Source: an uncultured Collinsella sp. (GTDB lineage Bacteria; Actinomycetota; Coriobacteriia; Coriobacteriales; Coriobacteriaceae). Taken from it: DNA of 8,381 nt. Numbering within the stretch: position 1 is the stretch's first letter; each line of letters opens with the position of its first letter. The notes under the pieces are model-generated. The model had not been told where the DNA came from and searched no databases. It saw only the letters and a program-made list of their open reading frames with translations. The DNA is taken from NCBI GenBank assembly GCA_902468045.1, contig CABQXG010000044.1, forward strand, positions 1 through 8,381, given 5' to 3'. Made by a program: the position numbers and the translations under genes. Positions 1-6,178 of the stretch are shown piece after piece.

Positions 1-861
1 ATCGTGTCGGCGATCGAGCACGATTCGATTCTGGATAACCTGCCGCTGCTGCGTGCCGCCGGCTTTACCGTCGACCTGGTGCAGCCCTGCCGCGCGGGCT
101 ACATTGAGCCTGCCACGATTGTCGAGCTGCTAGGCGACGACGTGGCGCTCGTGAGCATCATGGTTGCCAACAACGAGACCGGCGTGGTGCAGCCCATCCG
201 CGAGCTTGCCGCGGCCGCGCATACCGTTGGCGCCCTGTTCCACACCGATGCCATCCAGGGGTATCTGCATATTCCGCTCGATGTCACCGAGCTGGGCGTC
301 GATGCCATGTCCGTCGCCGCCCACAAGATTGGCGGTCCTGTGGCATCTGGCGCGCTCTACCTTAAGAGCCGCACGCCGCTGCGCCCGCGCATCTTTGGCG
401 GCGGACAGGAAGCCGGACGTCGCGCCGGCACGCAGGACCTGCGCACGCAGCTAGCCTTTGCCGCTGCTGCCCGCACGCTGGCGCCCCAAGTGGCTCAGGA
501 GCGCGAAAAGCTGCAAGCCCTTTCCGACAAACTCTACGCCACGCTTACGGCCCATCCACGCATTCATGCCACCATGGGCGACTACGAGCAGGTCGACCGT
601 CTGCCGGGTATGGTTTCGATCTACGTTGACGGCATGGACTCCGAGGAGCTCATCGTCAAGCTCGGCACCGCCGGCTTGGAGGTTTCGGCCGGATCGGCTT
701 GCTCGAGCGGCAGCATGGACCCGAGCCACGTGCTCAGCGCCATGGGCATTGGTCGCGAGCAGGCGCTGGGCGCACTGCGCATCTCCTTCGATGACCGCGT
801 GAACCCTGCCGACCTGGACGACTTTGCCCAGACGCTGCTCTCGATCGTGGGTGCCGCATGA
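1..861 (+). CDS. Cysteine desulfurase (NifS/IscS type), 5'-truncated by window edge
   Basis: PLP-dependent enzyme that takes sulfur from L-cysteine, giving alanine and an enzyme persulfide used for Fe-S clusters and thiolated tRNA. The frame is open from base 1, and the first residues visible (EHDSIL) match the region about 100 residues into the family, so roughly a quarter of the protein lies outside the window; the GTG at base 4 is an internal valine, not a start. Visible motifs are NNETG (about 170-184), the cofactor-contacting Asp and Gln in HTDAIQ (241-258), the Schiff-base lysine in AAHK (Lys codon 325-327) and the persulfide cysteine in AGSACSSG (Cys codon 700-702). The short SACSSG loop region suits the NifS/IscS group rather than SufS. 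One oddity is that the usual GPKG segment after the lysine reads GGPVASG. The stop overlaps the Nif3-like start (ATGA at 858). No IscU-type scaffold gene is seen downstream, so the sulfur acceptor is unknown. Confidence 0.95.
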   Translation: MVSAIEHDSILDNLPLLRAAGFTVDLVQPCRAGYIEPATIVELLGDDVALVSIMVANNETGVVQPIRELAAAAHTVGALFHTDAIQGYLHIPLDVTELGVDAMSVAAHKIGGPVASGALYLKSRTPLRPRIFGGGQEAGRRAGTQDLRTQLAFAAAARTLAPQVAQEREKLQALSDKLYATLTAHPRIHATMGDYEQVDRLPGMVSIYVDGMDSEELIVKLGTAGLEVSAGSACSSGSMDPSHVLSAMGIGREQALGALRISFDDRVNPADLDDFAQTLLSIVGAA

Positions 862-1667
862 TCGTCGCTGAGCTTGAACGTGCGCTGCTGGAGCGCTACC
901 CCAAGGCGGACGCCGAGGGCTGGGATCATGTTGGGCTATCTGTGGGAGATCCCGCTGCAGAGATCACCGGTGTTGCCTGCGCACTCGATGCGACCGAAGC
1001 TAATGTTCGCCGCGCCCAAGAAGCCGGCGCAAACGTGCTGCTGACGCATCATCCTGTCTATATCAAGGCGCCCGAGGCGTTTTGTCCGTCGGATTCCGCA
1101 CGCCCCCAGTGCAGCGCAGCGCTGTTTGAGGCCGCCCGCTGCGGCGTGAGCATTATCTCGCTCCACACCAATCTGGACCGCTCGCACGAAGCGCGCACCT
1201 GCCTGAGCGAGCTGCTGGGTGCCGCACCCGTGAGCTCACTGGAGCACGTAGACGACCCCGAGGCAACCGGCCTGGGCGCGCTTGCAACGCTCAACGACCC
1301 GTGCACGCTGCGCGATCTAGCCACCCGTGCTGCCACGGCCTTCGGAAGCGACCCGCGCGTGTGGGGCGAGGCAGATCACCCGTGCCGAACCGTCGCTATT
1401 TTGGGCGGCTCCCTAGGCGACTTTGGAGAGCTCGCCATCGCCGCGGGCGCGGACGTTGTCGTGACGGGCGAGGCGGGCTACCACGTGGCGCAAGACCTCG
1501 CTTTACGCAGGCTGCCGGTGATCTTGCTCGGCCACGACCGCTCTGAGGAGCCGTTCGTGGATATCTTGATGAACTCTGCAGTTGACACCGGGGTCGACCC
1601 CCGTCATGCGATTAAAATACTGAACCCTTGCCAATGGTGGACTGTGACAAAAGGAGAGAACTTATGA
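858..1667 (+). CDS. Nif3-like dinuclear metal center protein (YbgI / GTP cyclohydrolase I type 2 family)
   Basis: A 269-residue member of the Nif3/YbgI family, whose members form hexameric toroids with a two-metal site; the physiological reaction is not settled, although some members are labelled GTP cyclohydrolase I type 2. The family signatures appear in order: GWDHVGLSVGD (residues 21-31), metal ligands in THHPV (His64, His65), SLHTNLD (His103, Asp107), TGEAGYH (His209, in place of the more usual TGDxKYH) and GHDRSEE (His226, Glu230). The length is ordinary for a version without the large inserted domain. It starts with ATG overlapping the stop of the cysteine desulfurase by 4 bases and ends in an ATGA overlap with the next gene, so the three are probably translationally coupled. 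In many bacteria a nif3 gene lies directly before a zinc-ribbon coiled-coil gene, as here, which suggests a shared but undefined task. Confidence 0.93.
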   Translation: MIVAELERALLERYPKADAEGWDHVGLSVGDPAAEITGVACALDATEANVRRAQEAGANVLLTHHPVYIKAPEAFCPSDSARPQCSAALFEAARCGVSIISLHTNLDRSHEARTCLSELLGAAPVSSLEHVDDPEATGLGALATLNDPCTLRDLATRAATAFGSDPRVWGEADHPCRTVAILGGSLGDFGELAIAAGADVVVTGEAGYHVAQDLALRRLPVILLGHDRSEEPFVDILMNSAVDTGVDPRHAIKILNPCQWWTVTKGENL

Positions 1668-2383
1668 GCGCCGGCGCTACGCTACTCAAGCTGCAACAGA
1701 TCGATTTGGAGCTCGCCCGCAACAAGAGCGAACTTGCCAATATGCCGGAGCTCAAGGAGCTCGCTTCCAAGCGCAAGACCTATGTGAAACTCAAGTCCGA
1801 GATGACCAAGCTCTACGCCCAGCGCAAGGATCTGGACATTGAGCTCGACGATCTCAACACCACCGAGATTCAGACCAACAACGCCATCGAGGCTGCCAAA
1901 AAACGTCACGTCGACGGCTCCGACTACCGCGAGGTTCAGGACCTGGAGAATGAGCTCGCAACCCTGGCCAAGCGACTGGACAAGATTGAGCACACCCGCA
2001 AGGACGTCGTTGTCGCCCATAAGGAGGCGCTCGACCGCGAGACCCGCGCGCAGGCCATCATCGCCAAGTTCGAGGAGGGCGTGAAGGCCGATACCAAGGC
2101 CGCCCGCGCCAAGGCTGCCGACCTGCAGGCTCAGATTGACGCCGCCACTAAGGAGCGCACCGCGCTTGCCGCCACGCTGCCGGCCGACGTGCTCACCGAC
2201 TACGAGCGTCTGCTCAAGCAGTTCCGCGGCCTTGCCGTCGAGACCATCCAGGGCAACATCCCCACGGTTTGCCACACCGCGCTGCAGGCATCGTCCATGA
2301 GCGACCTCAACCACGACGGCAGGTCAATTACGCACTGCCCGTACTGCCACCGCCTCCTGGTGCTCCCGAGCAAGGAAGCTTAA
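1664..2383 (+). CDS. Coiled-coil protein with degenerate C-terminal zinc ribbon (CT398/DUF164-like)
   Basis: A 239-residue protein, mostly heptad-like charged helix (about residues 10-185, rich in Lys, Glu, Ala and Leu), followed by a short C-terminal zinc-ribbon region. The pattern fits the CT398-like / DUF164 family found next to nif3 in many bacteria; its function is poorly defined, with proposed scaffold or nucleic-acid roles. The ribbon is unusual: the second knuckle HCPYCHRLL is intact (Cys225, Cys228), but the first keeps only Cys203 in PTVCHTAL, where the family normally has CxxCH, and Pro200 occupies the place of the first cysteine. His204 or another residue might complete a site, or zinc binding may be lost. 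I chose the ATG at 1664 because an AAGGAGAG Shine-Dalgarno sits at 1651-1658 and it gives the ATGA overlap with the upstream stop; an in-frame ATG at 1628 lies inside the Nif3-like gene and lacks such a site. CoaBC begins 3 bases after its stop. Confidence 0.88.
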   Translation: MSAGATLLKLQQIDLELARNKSELANMPELKELASKRKTYVKLKSEMTKLYAQRKDLDIELDDLNTTEIQTNNAIEAAKKRHVDGSDYREVQDLENELATLAKRLDKIEHTRKDVVVAHKEALDRETRAQAIIAKFEEGVKADTKAARAKAADLQAQIDAATKERTALAATLPADVLTDYERLLKQFRGLAVETIQGNIPTVCHTALQASSMSDLNHDGRSITHCPYCHRLLVLPSKEA

Positions 2384-2386
2384 ACG

Positions 2387-3598
2387 ATGGCGGCACCCAA
2401 CAATTCAATGCAACTTGAGGGAAAAACGATCCTGCTGGGCATTACCGGCGGGATCGCCGCCTATAAGTCGTGCAATATCGTGCGCCTGCTGCAAAAGCGC
2501 GGTGCGCGAGTCAAGGTCGTTATGAGCGAGCATGCCACCAAGTTTGTGGGCCCGCTCACCTTCCGTGCGCTCACCAACGAGCCCGTTGCCGTGGGCCTAT
2601 TCGACGATCCCTCCGACCCCATCCACCATATCTCGCTGGCACAGGAGCCCGATCTGGTGGTCGTGGCGCCCGCGACGGCTAATATCATCGCCAAGATGGC
2701 CAACGGTATCGCCGACGACCTCATCTCCACCACGCTGCTAGCCACGCCGCGACCCATCGTGATTGCGCCGGCCATGAACAATGGCATGTGGAAGGCGCCG
2801 GCCACGCAGGCCAACATGGCCACGCTGCGCGACCGCGGCGTGCATGTGGTGGGACCCGGCAGCGGCTACCTTGCCTGCGGCGACGTGGACACGGGACGTA
2901 TGAGCGAGCCCGAGGACATCGTCGAGGCTGTCTGTGAGGTGCTTAACCCCGCGCCTCAGGACCTTGAGGGCAAGCGCATCGTAATCACCGCCGGCCCCAC
3001 GCACGAGCCGATCGATCCCGTGCGCTTTATTGGCAACCGGTCGTCGGGCAAGATGGGCATCGCCCTGGCGGGGGAGGCCACTCGCCGCGGTGCTGCGGTC
3101 ACGCTTGTGTTGGGCCCGACATCGCTCGATGTTCCCCGCGCCGTGGAGTGCGTACGCGTGCAAACCGCCGCAGAAATGCTGCAGACGGCTCTGAGCGCCT
3201 TTCAGACGGCCGATGCGGCCATTTGCGCGGCAGCCGTCGCCGACTACACTCCAGCGGCCCCAGCGGACCATAAGCTCAAAAAGGCCAACGAGCGCCTGGA
3301 TCGCATCGAACTGGTCGAGACGGTCGATATTTTGGCCGAGCTCTCGCGCCAGAAGGGCGAGCGATGCGTGATCGGATTTGCGGCCGAGACCGATAACGTT
3401 GTCGAGTACGCAGAGCGCAAATTGGCCCGCAAGGGGTGCGATGTAATAATCGCCAACGATGTCTCACGCACCGATTCGGGCTTTGGGACCGACACCAACA
3501 AGGCCTGGATTGTGAGCACAACGGGTACGCAAGAACTTCCCGTACTAACAAAACCCCAGCTCGCAGATACAATTTTGGACTTGCTTCAAAAATTGTAA
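2387..3598 (+). CDS. coaBC: Bifunctional CoaBC: phosphopantothenoylcysteine synthetase / decarboxylase
   Basis: A 403-residue enzyme of coenzyme A synthesis in the cytosol. The C-terminal CoaB half joins 4'-phosphopantothenate and cysteine using CTP; the N-terminal CoaC half, an FMN flavoprotein, decarboxylates the product to 4'-phosphopantetheine. CoaC motifs are GITGGIAAYK (18-27), the catalytic His in HHISLA (His81), PAMNNGMW (128-135) and the active-site Cys in ACGDVDTGRM (Cys164). CoaB motifs are ITAGPTHEPIDPVRFIGN (200-217), RSSGKMG (218-224), AAVADY and a following KLKK lysine cluster. Its length is typical (about 390-410). The ATG at 2387 is preceded by AAGGAAG around 2372-2378; a second in-frame ATG at 2408 has no comparable site and sits close to the flavodoxin-like first strand. 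It is coupled to the upstream gene by a 3-base gap. Placement after a cysteine desulfurase is suggestive only, since CoaB consumes cysteine. No terminator follows; the tRNA promoter begins within 10 bases of the stop. Confidence 0.97.
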   Translation: MAAPNNSMQLEGKTILLGITGGIAAYKSCNIVRLLQKRGARVKVVMSEHATKFVGPLTFRALTNEPVAVGLFDDPSDPIHHISLAQEPDLVVVAPATANIIAKMANGIADDLISTTLLATPRPIVIAPAMNNGMWKAPATQANMATLRDRGVHVVGPGSGYLACGDVDTGRMSEPEDIVEAVCEVLNPAPQDLEGKRIVITAGPTHEPIDPVRFIGNRSSGKMGIALAGEATRRGAAVTLVLGPTSLDVPRAVECVRVQTAAEMLQTALSAFQTADAAICAAAVADYTPAAPADHKLKKANERLDRIELVETVDILAELSRQKGERCVIGFAAETDNVVEYAERKLARKGCDVIIANDVSRTDSGFGTDTNKAWIVSTTGTQELPVLTKPQLADTILDLLQKL

Positions 3599-3606
3599 AA
3601 AAGTTC

Positions 3607-3636
3607 TTGCACAAGTCTAAAGTTTCGGGTTAATAT
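3607..3636 (+). promoter_or_regulatory. Probable sigma-70-type promoter of the tRNA-Pro gene
   Basis: A TTGCAC -35 box at 3607-3612 and a TAATAT -10 box at 3631-3636 are separated by 18 bases, a good vegetative sigma-factor match. Transcription would begin near 3643, leaving a leader of about 35 bases before the mature tRNA at 3679. The -35 box is embedded in a small CTTG-CA-CAAG inverted repeat (3606-3615). Confidence 0.75.
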
Positions 3637-3678
3637 ACTCCCTGTTGCGAGCGAGAGCAGAGCAACAAACAAAAGCTT

Positions 3679-3755
<77 letters not shown>

Positions 3756-3764
3756 GAAGTTTGC

Positions 3765-3794
3765 AGGTCAGGCACTTAGTGCCTGACCTTTTTT
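3765..3794 (+). terminator. Strong intrinsic terminator after tRNA-Pro
   Basis: An 11-bp perfect stem (AGGTCAGGCAC at 3765-3775 with GTGCCTGACCT at 3779-3789) with a 3-base TTA loop is followed at once by a six-T run ending at 3794, and more T after one G. It closes the tRNA unit and separates it from the downstream operon. Confidence 0.93.
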
Positions 3795-3864
3795 GTTTTT
3801 AATCACTATGATTATTTTGCTTAAAGCAACAACGTTCCCGCTCGATGTGATTACCGAATCAAAA

Positions 3865-3923
3865 CGTGTACATCAGCCACCAAAATCGACATTTTTCGAC
3901 ATGTTTGGAGGCTGATGTACACG
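3865..3923. repeat. Large intergenic inverted repeat / cruciform-like hairpin
   Basis: A perfect 14-bp inverted repeat, CGTGTACATCAGCC at 3865-3878 and GGCTGATGTACACG at 3910-3923, encloses 31 bases. The pairing continues inward after one A-A mismatch with CCAAA (3880-3884) to TTTGG (3904-3908), then TCGA (3886-3889) to TCGA (3896-3899) around a CATTTT loop. No T-run follows either arm, so it does not look like a terminator. It lies in the gap between the tRNA terminator and the pgsA-like gene, about 85 bases upstream of the candidate -10 box. It could be a dispersed palindromic (REP- or MITE-like) element, a regulator site or a structured leader; nothing in the window decides between these. 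The rest of 3795-4008 shows nothing definite beyond a small TTGCTT/AAGCAA repeat at 3817-3829. Confidence 0.85.
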
Positions 3924-4008
3924 AATGCGAAATCCCCCGCCGCCTAAAAGCGCCCTCCACATGTCTGGACTCTCTATGCTTGCGCTGGATAGACATCGCA
4001 GGAACGGG

Positions 4009-4014
4009 TATAGT
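4009..4014 (+). promoter_or_regulatory. Candidate -10 element for the pgsA-like operon
   Basis: TATAGT lies 36 bases before the proposed GTG start, a normal distance for a short leader. The -35 side is weak: TAGACA at 3990-3995 is only 13 bases away and TTGCGC at 3980-3985 is 23 bases away, so either the promoter needs an activator or the true -35 is poorly conserved. It supports the start at 4051 rather than the longer upstream open frame. Confidence 0.4.
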
Positions 4015-4039
4015 ATCAAAAGTTTTGTCGTTAACCAGC

Positions 4040-4046
4040 GGGGGAG
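4040..4046 (+). promoter_or_regulatory. Ribosome binding site that sets the GTG start of the pgsA-like gene
   Basis: GGGGGAG followed by a 4-base spacer precedes the GTG at 4051. The open frame extends upstream to an ATG at 3925, but that stretch is proline- and basic-rich, crosses the candidate promoter and lies beside the hairpin, so it is judged non-coding. Confidence 0.7.
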
Positions 4047-4050
4047 TCCT

Positions 4051-4755
4051 GTGGGAATCAAAAAGAAGATAAAAAAGGAGCTTATCGGCACTTCCGATTA
4101 CCCGTCGAATAAGATCTTCACGATCTCCAATTTCATCACCTTTACGCGCCTGATCCTCACGCTCGTCTTTCTGTACCTGTTTGTGACGGATAACAACCGC
4201 ATCGTCGCCATCGTGATTTATGCCATCGCCGCCTCCACCGACTGGATGGACGGGCAGATCGCCCGCATGACCAAGACGGTCTCGTGGCTCGGCAAGGTCA
4301 TGGATCCCATCTGCGACCGCGCGCTGCTGTTTACGGGCGTCTTGGGCCTGGTGGTCCGTGGCGAGCTGCCTATCTGGGTCTGCGTACTCATCATCGGTCG
4401 CGACATCTACCTGGGCCTTGGCACGCTTATCGTGCGCCATTACCACCCTCGTCCCATCGATGTCGTGTTTCCCGGAAAGATTGCCACTGCGCTGCTCATG
4501 ACCGGCTTCTCGCTCATGCTGCTCGGTTTCCCCGTTATTGACGGCCTGCATCTTTTACCTTCAACCCTTAAGGCCTTCCCGGGCCTCAACGGAAGCTCGG
4601 TGCCCCTCGGCATCTTCTTTGTGTACGGCGGCGTGATCTTCTCCATGCTCACGGCTGTTATCTACTCCATTAAGGGCGGAGCGGCCATTAAACAGGCTCT
4701 CACGCATCCCGAGGACGAGGACATCGACTTTCTGAACCCTGAAATCGAAGACTGA
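4051..4755 (+). CDS. pgsA: CDP-alcohol phosphatidyltransferase, PgsA-like (phosphatidylglycerophosphate synthase family)
   Basis: A 234-residue integral membrane enzyme that transfers a phosphatidyl group from CDP-diacylglycerol to an alcohol, most likely glycerol 3-phosphate, in anionic phospholipid synthesis. The CDP-alcohol signature D-x2-DG-x2-AR-x8-G-x3-D-x3-D is perfect: Asp64, Asp67, Gly68, Ala71, Arg72, Gly81, Asp85 and Asp89. A basic N terminus (KKKIKKE) precedes helices at about 25-45 and 50-63, with further hydrophobic segments at about 90-110, 112-125, 145-165 and 185-210. It is longer than typical PgsA (about 180-190) and ends in an acidic cytosolic-looking tail rich in Glu and Asp. 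The GTG start is chosen on the ribosome binding site at 4040-4046. Substrate is inferred; a cardiolipin synthase or phosphatidylinositol-phosphate synthase of the same fold cannot be excluded. It is followed 66 bases later by the FHA gene. Confidence 0.88.
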   Translation: MGIKKKIKKELIGTSDYPSNKIFTISNFITFTRLILTLVFLYLFVTDNNRIVAIVIYAIAASTDWMDGQIARMTKTVSWLGKVMDPICDRALLFTGVLGLVVRGELPIWVCVLIIGRDIYLGLGTLIVRHYHPRPIDVVFPGKIATALLMTGFSLMLLGFPVIDGLHLLPSTLKAFPGLNGSSVPLGIFFVYGGVIFSMLTAVIYSIKGGAAIKQALTHPEDEDIDFLNPEIED

Positions 4756-4765
4756 TTCATTGGGG

Positions 4766-4771
4766 TATGAT
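4766..4771 (+). promoter_or_regulatory. Weak candidate -10 element before the FHA gene
   Basis: TATGAT, preceded by GGGG, lies 50 bases before the FHA start. No convincing -35 box is found 16-18 bases upstream. The 66-base gap between the pgsA-like and FHA genes holds no terminator, so read-through is also possible. Confidence 0.25.
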
Positions 4772-4821
4772 TACGTACGGTTCATTATTTGCGGCACGTC
4801 CGCGATAAGTTAGGGGTTGTC

Positions 4822-5256
4822 ATGGACAACATGGTTAACAATATGCCTCAGAATGATAAGACTGCTGACGCTACCTGCGTATTCCGCGTGCCTTCAAGCG
4901 ACGTCACCGTTCCCGACCTCATGGCCAACGTGCGCATCACCGCCCCCGTTCTGTCCATCGTCAAGGGTCCGCAGACTGGTGCCGCCTTTGAGCTCGAGGA
5001 CGACGTGACCACCATCGGCCGCGATCCTGCAAACGGCATCTTCCTCAATGACATGACCGTTTCGCGCAGCCACGCGCGCATTATTCGCGAGGGCCTCGGC
5101 GCTCGCATCGAGGACTTGGGCTCGCTCAATGGCACCTGGGTCGACGGTGCCATCGTCAATGCAGCCCCGCTGCACGACGGTTCTTCCGTCCAGATCGGTA
5201 CGTTTACGCTCATCTACCACGAGAGCACGCCGGAGCGCATCGAAACCGGTGAGTAG
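4822..5256 (+). CDS. garA: FHA-domain protein of the GarA/OdhI type
   Basis: A 144-residue soluble protein with one forkhead-associated (phospho-threonine-binding) domain at about residues 43-135. The FHA core residues are visible: TIGRD (64-68), TVSRSHA (79-85) and LGSLNGTWVDG (99-109). Resemblance to mycobacterial GarA and corynebacterial OdhI is strong in IFLNDMTVSRSHA and in the final strand VQIGTFTLIYH. The N terminus carries DATCVFR (16-22), which lines up with the ETTSVFR phosphorylation motif of GarA/OdhI; Thr18 falls on the second threonine, while the first is replaced by Ala17 and the serine by Cys19. In those homologues the kinase-phosphorylated threonine is bound by the protein's own FHA domain, releasing 2-oxoglutarate dehydrogenase or glutamate enzymes. 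Whether the same targets exist here is unknown. The start is the ATG at 4822 behind AGGGG (4812-4816); ATGs at 4831 and 4843 are alternatives, and the upstream TTG at 4789 is unlikely. The regulator gene begins 3 bases after the stop. Confidence 0.85.
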   Translation: MDNMVNNMPQNDKTADATCVFRVPSSDVTVPDLMANVRITAPVLSIVKGPQTGAAFELEDDVTTIGRDPANGIFLNDMTVSRSHARIIREGLGARIEDLGSLNGTWVDGAIVNAAPLHDGSSVQIGTFTLIYHESTPERIETGE

Positions 5257-5259
5257 GGC

Positions 5260-6138
5260 ATGGCCGAACGCAACTATCTGAGTATCGGCCAAGTCGTCAA
5301 CCTACTTCGAGGCGCATACCCCGATCTTTCGAACTCAAAAATTAGATTTCTAGAGGATGAGGGGCTCATTACCCCTCATCGTACGCCTAAGGGATACCGT
5401 CAGTACTCCAAGGAGGACGTTGATCGCCTGGAGGTCATCCTGCACTTGCAGAAGACCCGCTACATGCCGCTCAACGTGATTAAGCAGCGCTTGGAAAACG
5501 CCACGGACCTGTCAACGCTCGCCTACGAGGTGGGCTTGCTGTCCGATGTTCCTCTCAAGACGGAGCCCAAGGAGACTAAACAAAAGCTGCATCCCATCGA
5601 GACCATTCCCGATATGTTGGGCGTCGAGATTTCGTTTATCCGCTCGCTCGCCGAGAACGACCTCATTCGCATCATCAAGAGTCCACAGAATCGTGAGCTC
5701 GTCGATGGTCGCGATTTTCCGATCATCCGCTACTGCTCCGAGCTGTCACGCTTCCATATCGAGCCGCGCAACCTGCGTCAGTACGTGTCTTCCGCCAACC
5801 GCGAGTCCTCGATGTTTGAGCAGGTGCTCGTGAGCATGCTCGGAATGGATACCTCCGATGACGAGCGCGACGCCAAGCTCGAGCGTGCGTTTAAGAAGCT
5901 TCACGACCTGACGGAGGGCGTGCACACCGCGCTGCTCAAGAACCGCGTTTTTGAGTCGCTCAACGCCGTGGTCGAGGACGCCGACATCGATGCACTCGAT
6001 GAGGAAATCACTCGCTCCGAGTCCACCAAGGCCAAAAACGAAGAGACAGCCGCGCCGGCTTCGCACGAGGATTCTCTCGTAAAGCCGCTTAAGGTCGTCG
6101 CCCCTTCGCAATCCGGCACCGCCACCGCGGGCATATAA
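5260..6138 (+). CDS. ftsR: MerR-family transcriptional regulator, FtsR-like (Rv1828 type)
   Basis: A 292-residue DNA-binding regulator. The N-terminal MerR winged helix-turn-helix spans about residues 5-79: YLSIGQVVNLL, SKIRFLEDEGLI (26-37) and TPKGYRQY (42-49). A second helical region (about 107-200) contains the element IEPRNLRQY (167-175), typical of the actinobacterial FtsR/Rv1828 subgroup and absent from metal-sensing MerR proteins; there is no C-terminal cysteine metal loop. The last 45 residues or so are polar and probably disordered. The Corynebacterium member activates ftsZ and sits next to odhI, matching the FHA neighbour here; targets in this organism are inferred, not shown. The ATG at 5260 has only a weak GTAGGG upstream, so translation probably depends on coupling to the FHA gene 3 bases before it. 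The 40-base gap to apt holds no terminator. Confidence 0.87.
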   Translation: MAERNYLSIGQVVNLLRGAYPDLSNSKIRFLEDEGLITPHRTPKGYRQYSKEDVDRLEVILHLQKTRYMPLNVIKQRLENATDLSTLAYEVGLLSDVPLKTEPKETKQKLHPIETIPDMLGVEISFIRSLAENDLIRIIKSPQNRELVDGRDFPIIRYCSELSRFHIEPRNLRQYVSSANRESSMFEQVLVSMLGMDTSDDERDAKLERAFKKLHDLTEGVHTALLKNRVFESLNAVVEDADIDALDEEITRSESTKAKNEETAAPASHEDSLVKPLKVVAPSQSGTATAGI

Positions 6139-6178
6139 CCGCTGCTGAAATTTCGGCAACCCATTGAAAGGTCATTCA

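Noticed and set aside
1682..2314. A 210-codon open frame on the minus strand
   Set aside because: It lies wholly opposite the coiled-coil zinc-ribbon gene. Its Leu/Gly/Val-rich product is what the reverse of Lys/Glu/Ala-rich GC-biased codons gives, and no ribosome binding site or family resemblance is seen.
3925..4050. N-terminal extension of the pgsA-like gene to an ATG at 3925
   Set aside because: The GTG at 4051 has a strong GGGGGAG site, and the extension runs through the TATAGT box; its sequence does not look like part of the family.
3866..4072. A 68-codon plus-strand frame starting inside the hairpin
   Set aside because: It starts in the palindrome, has no ribosome binding site, crosses the candidate promoter and overlaps the pgsA-like start.
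3859..4551. A 230-codon open frame on the minus strand across the hairpin and the pgsA-like gene
   Set aside because: It is antisense to a gene with a perfect CDP-alcohol signature, and its product is low-complexity and charged with no recognisable domain. It is a codon-bias shadow.
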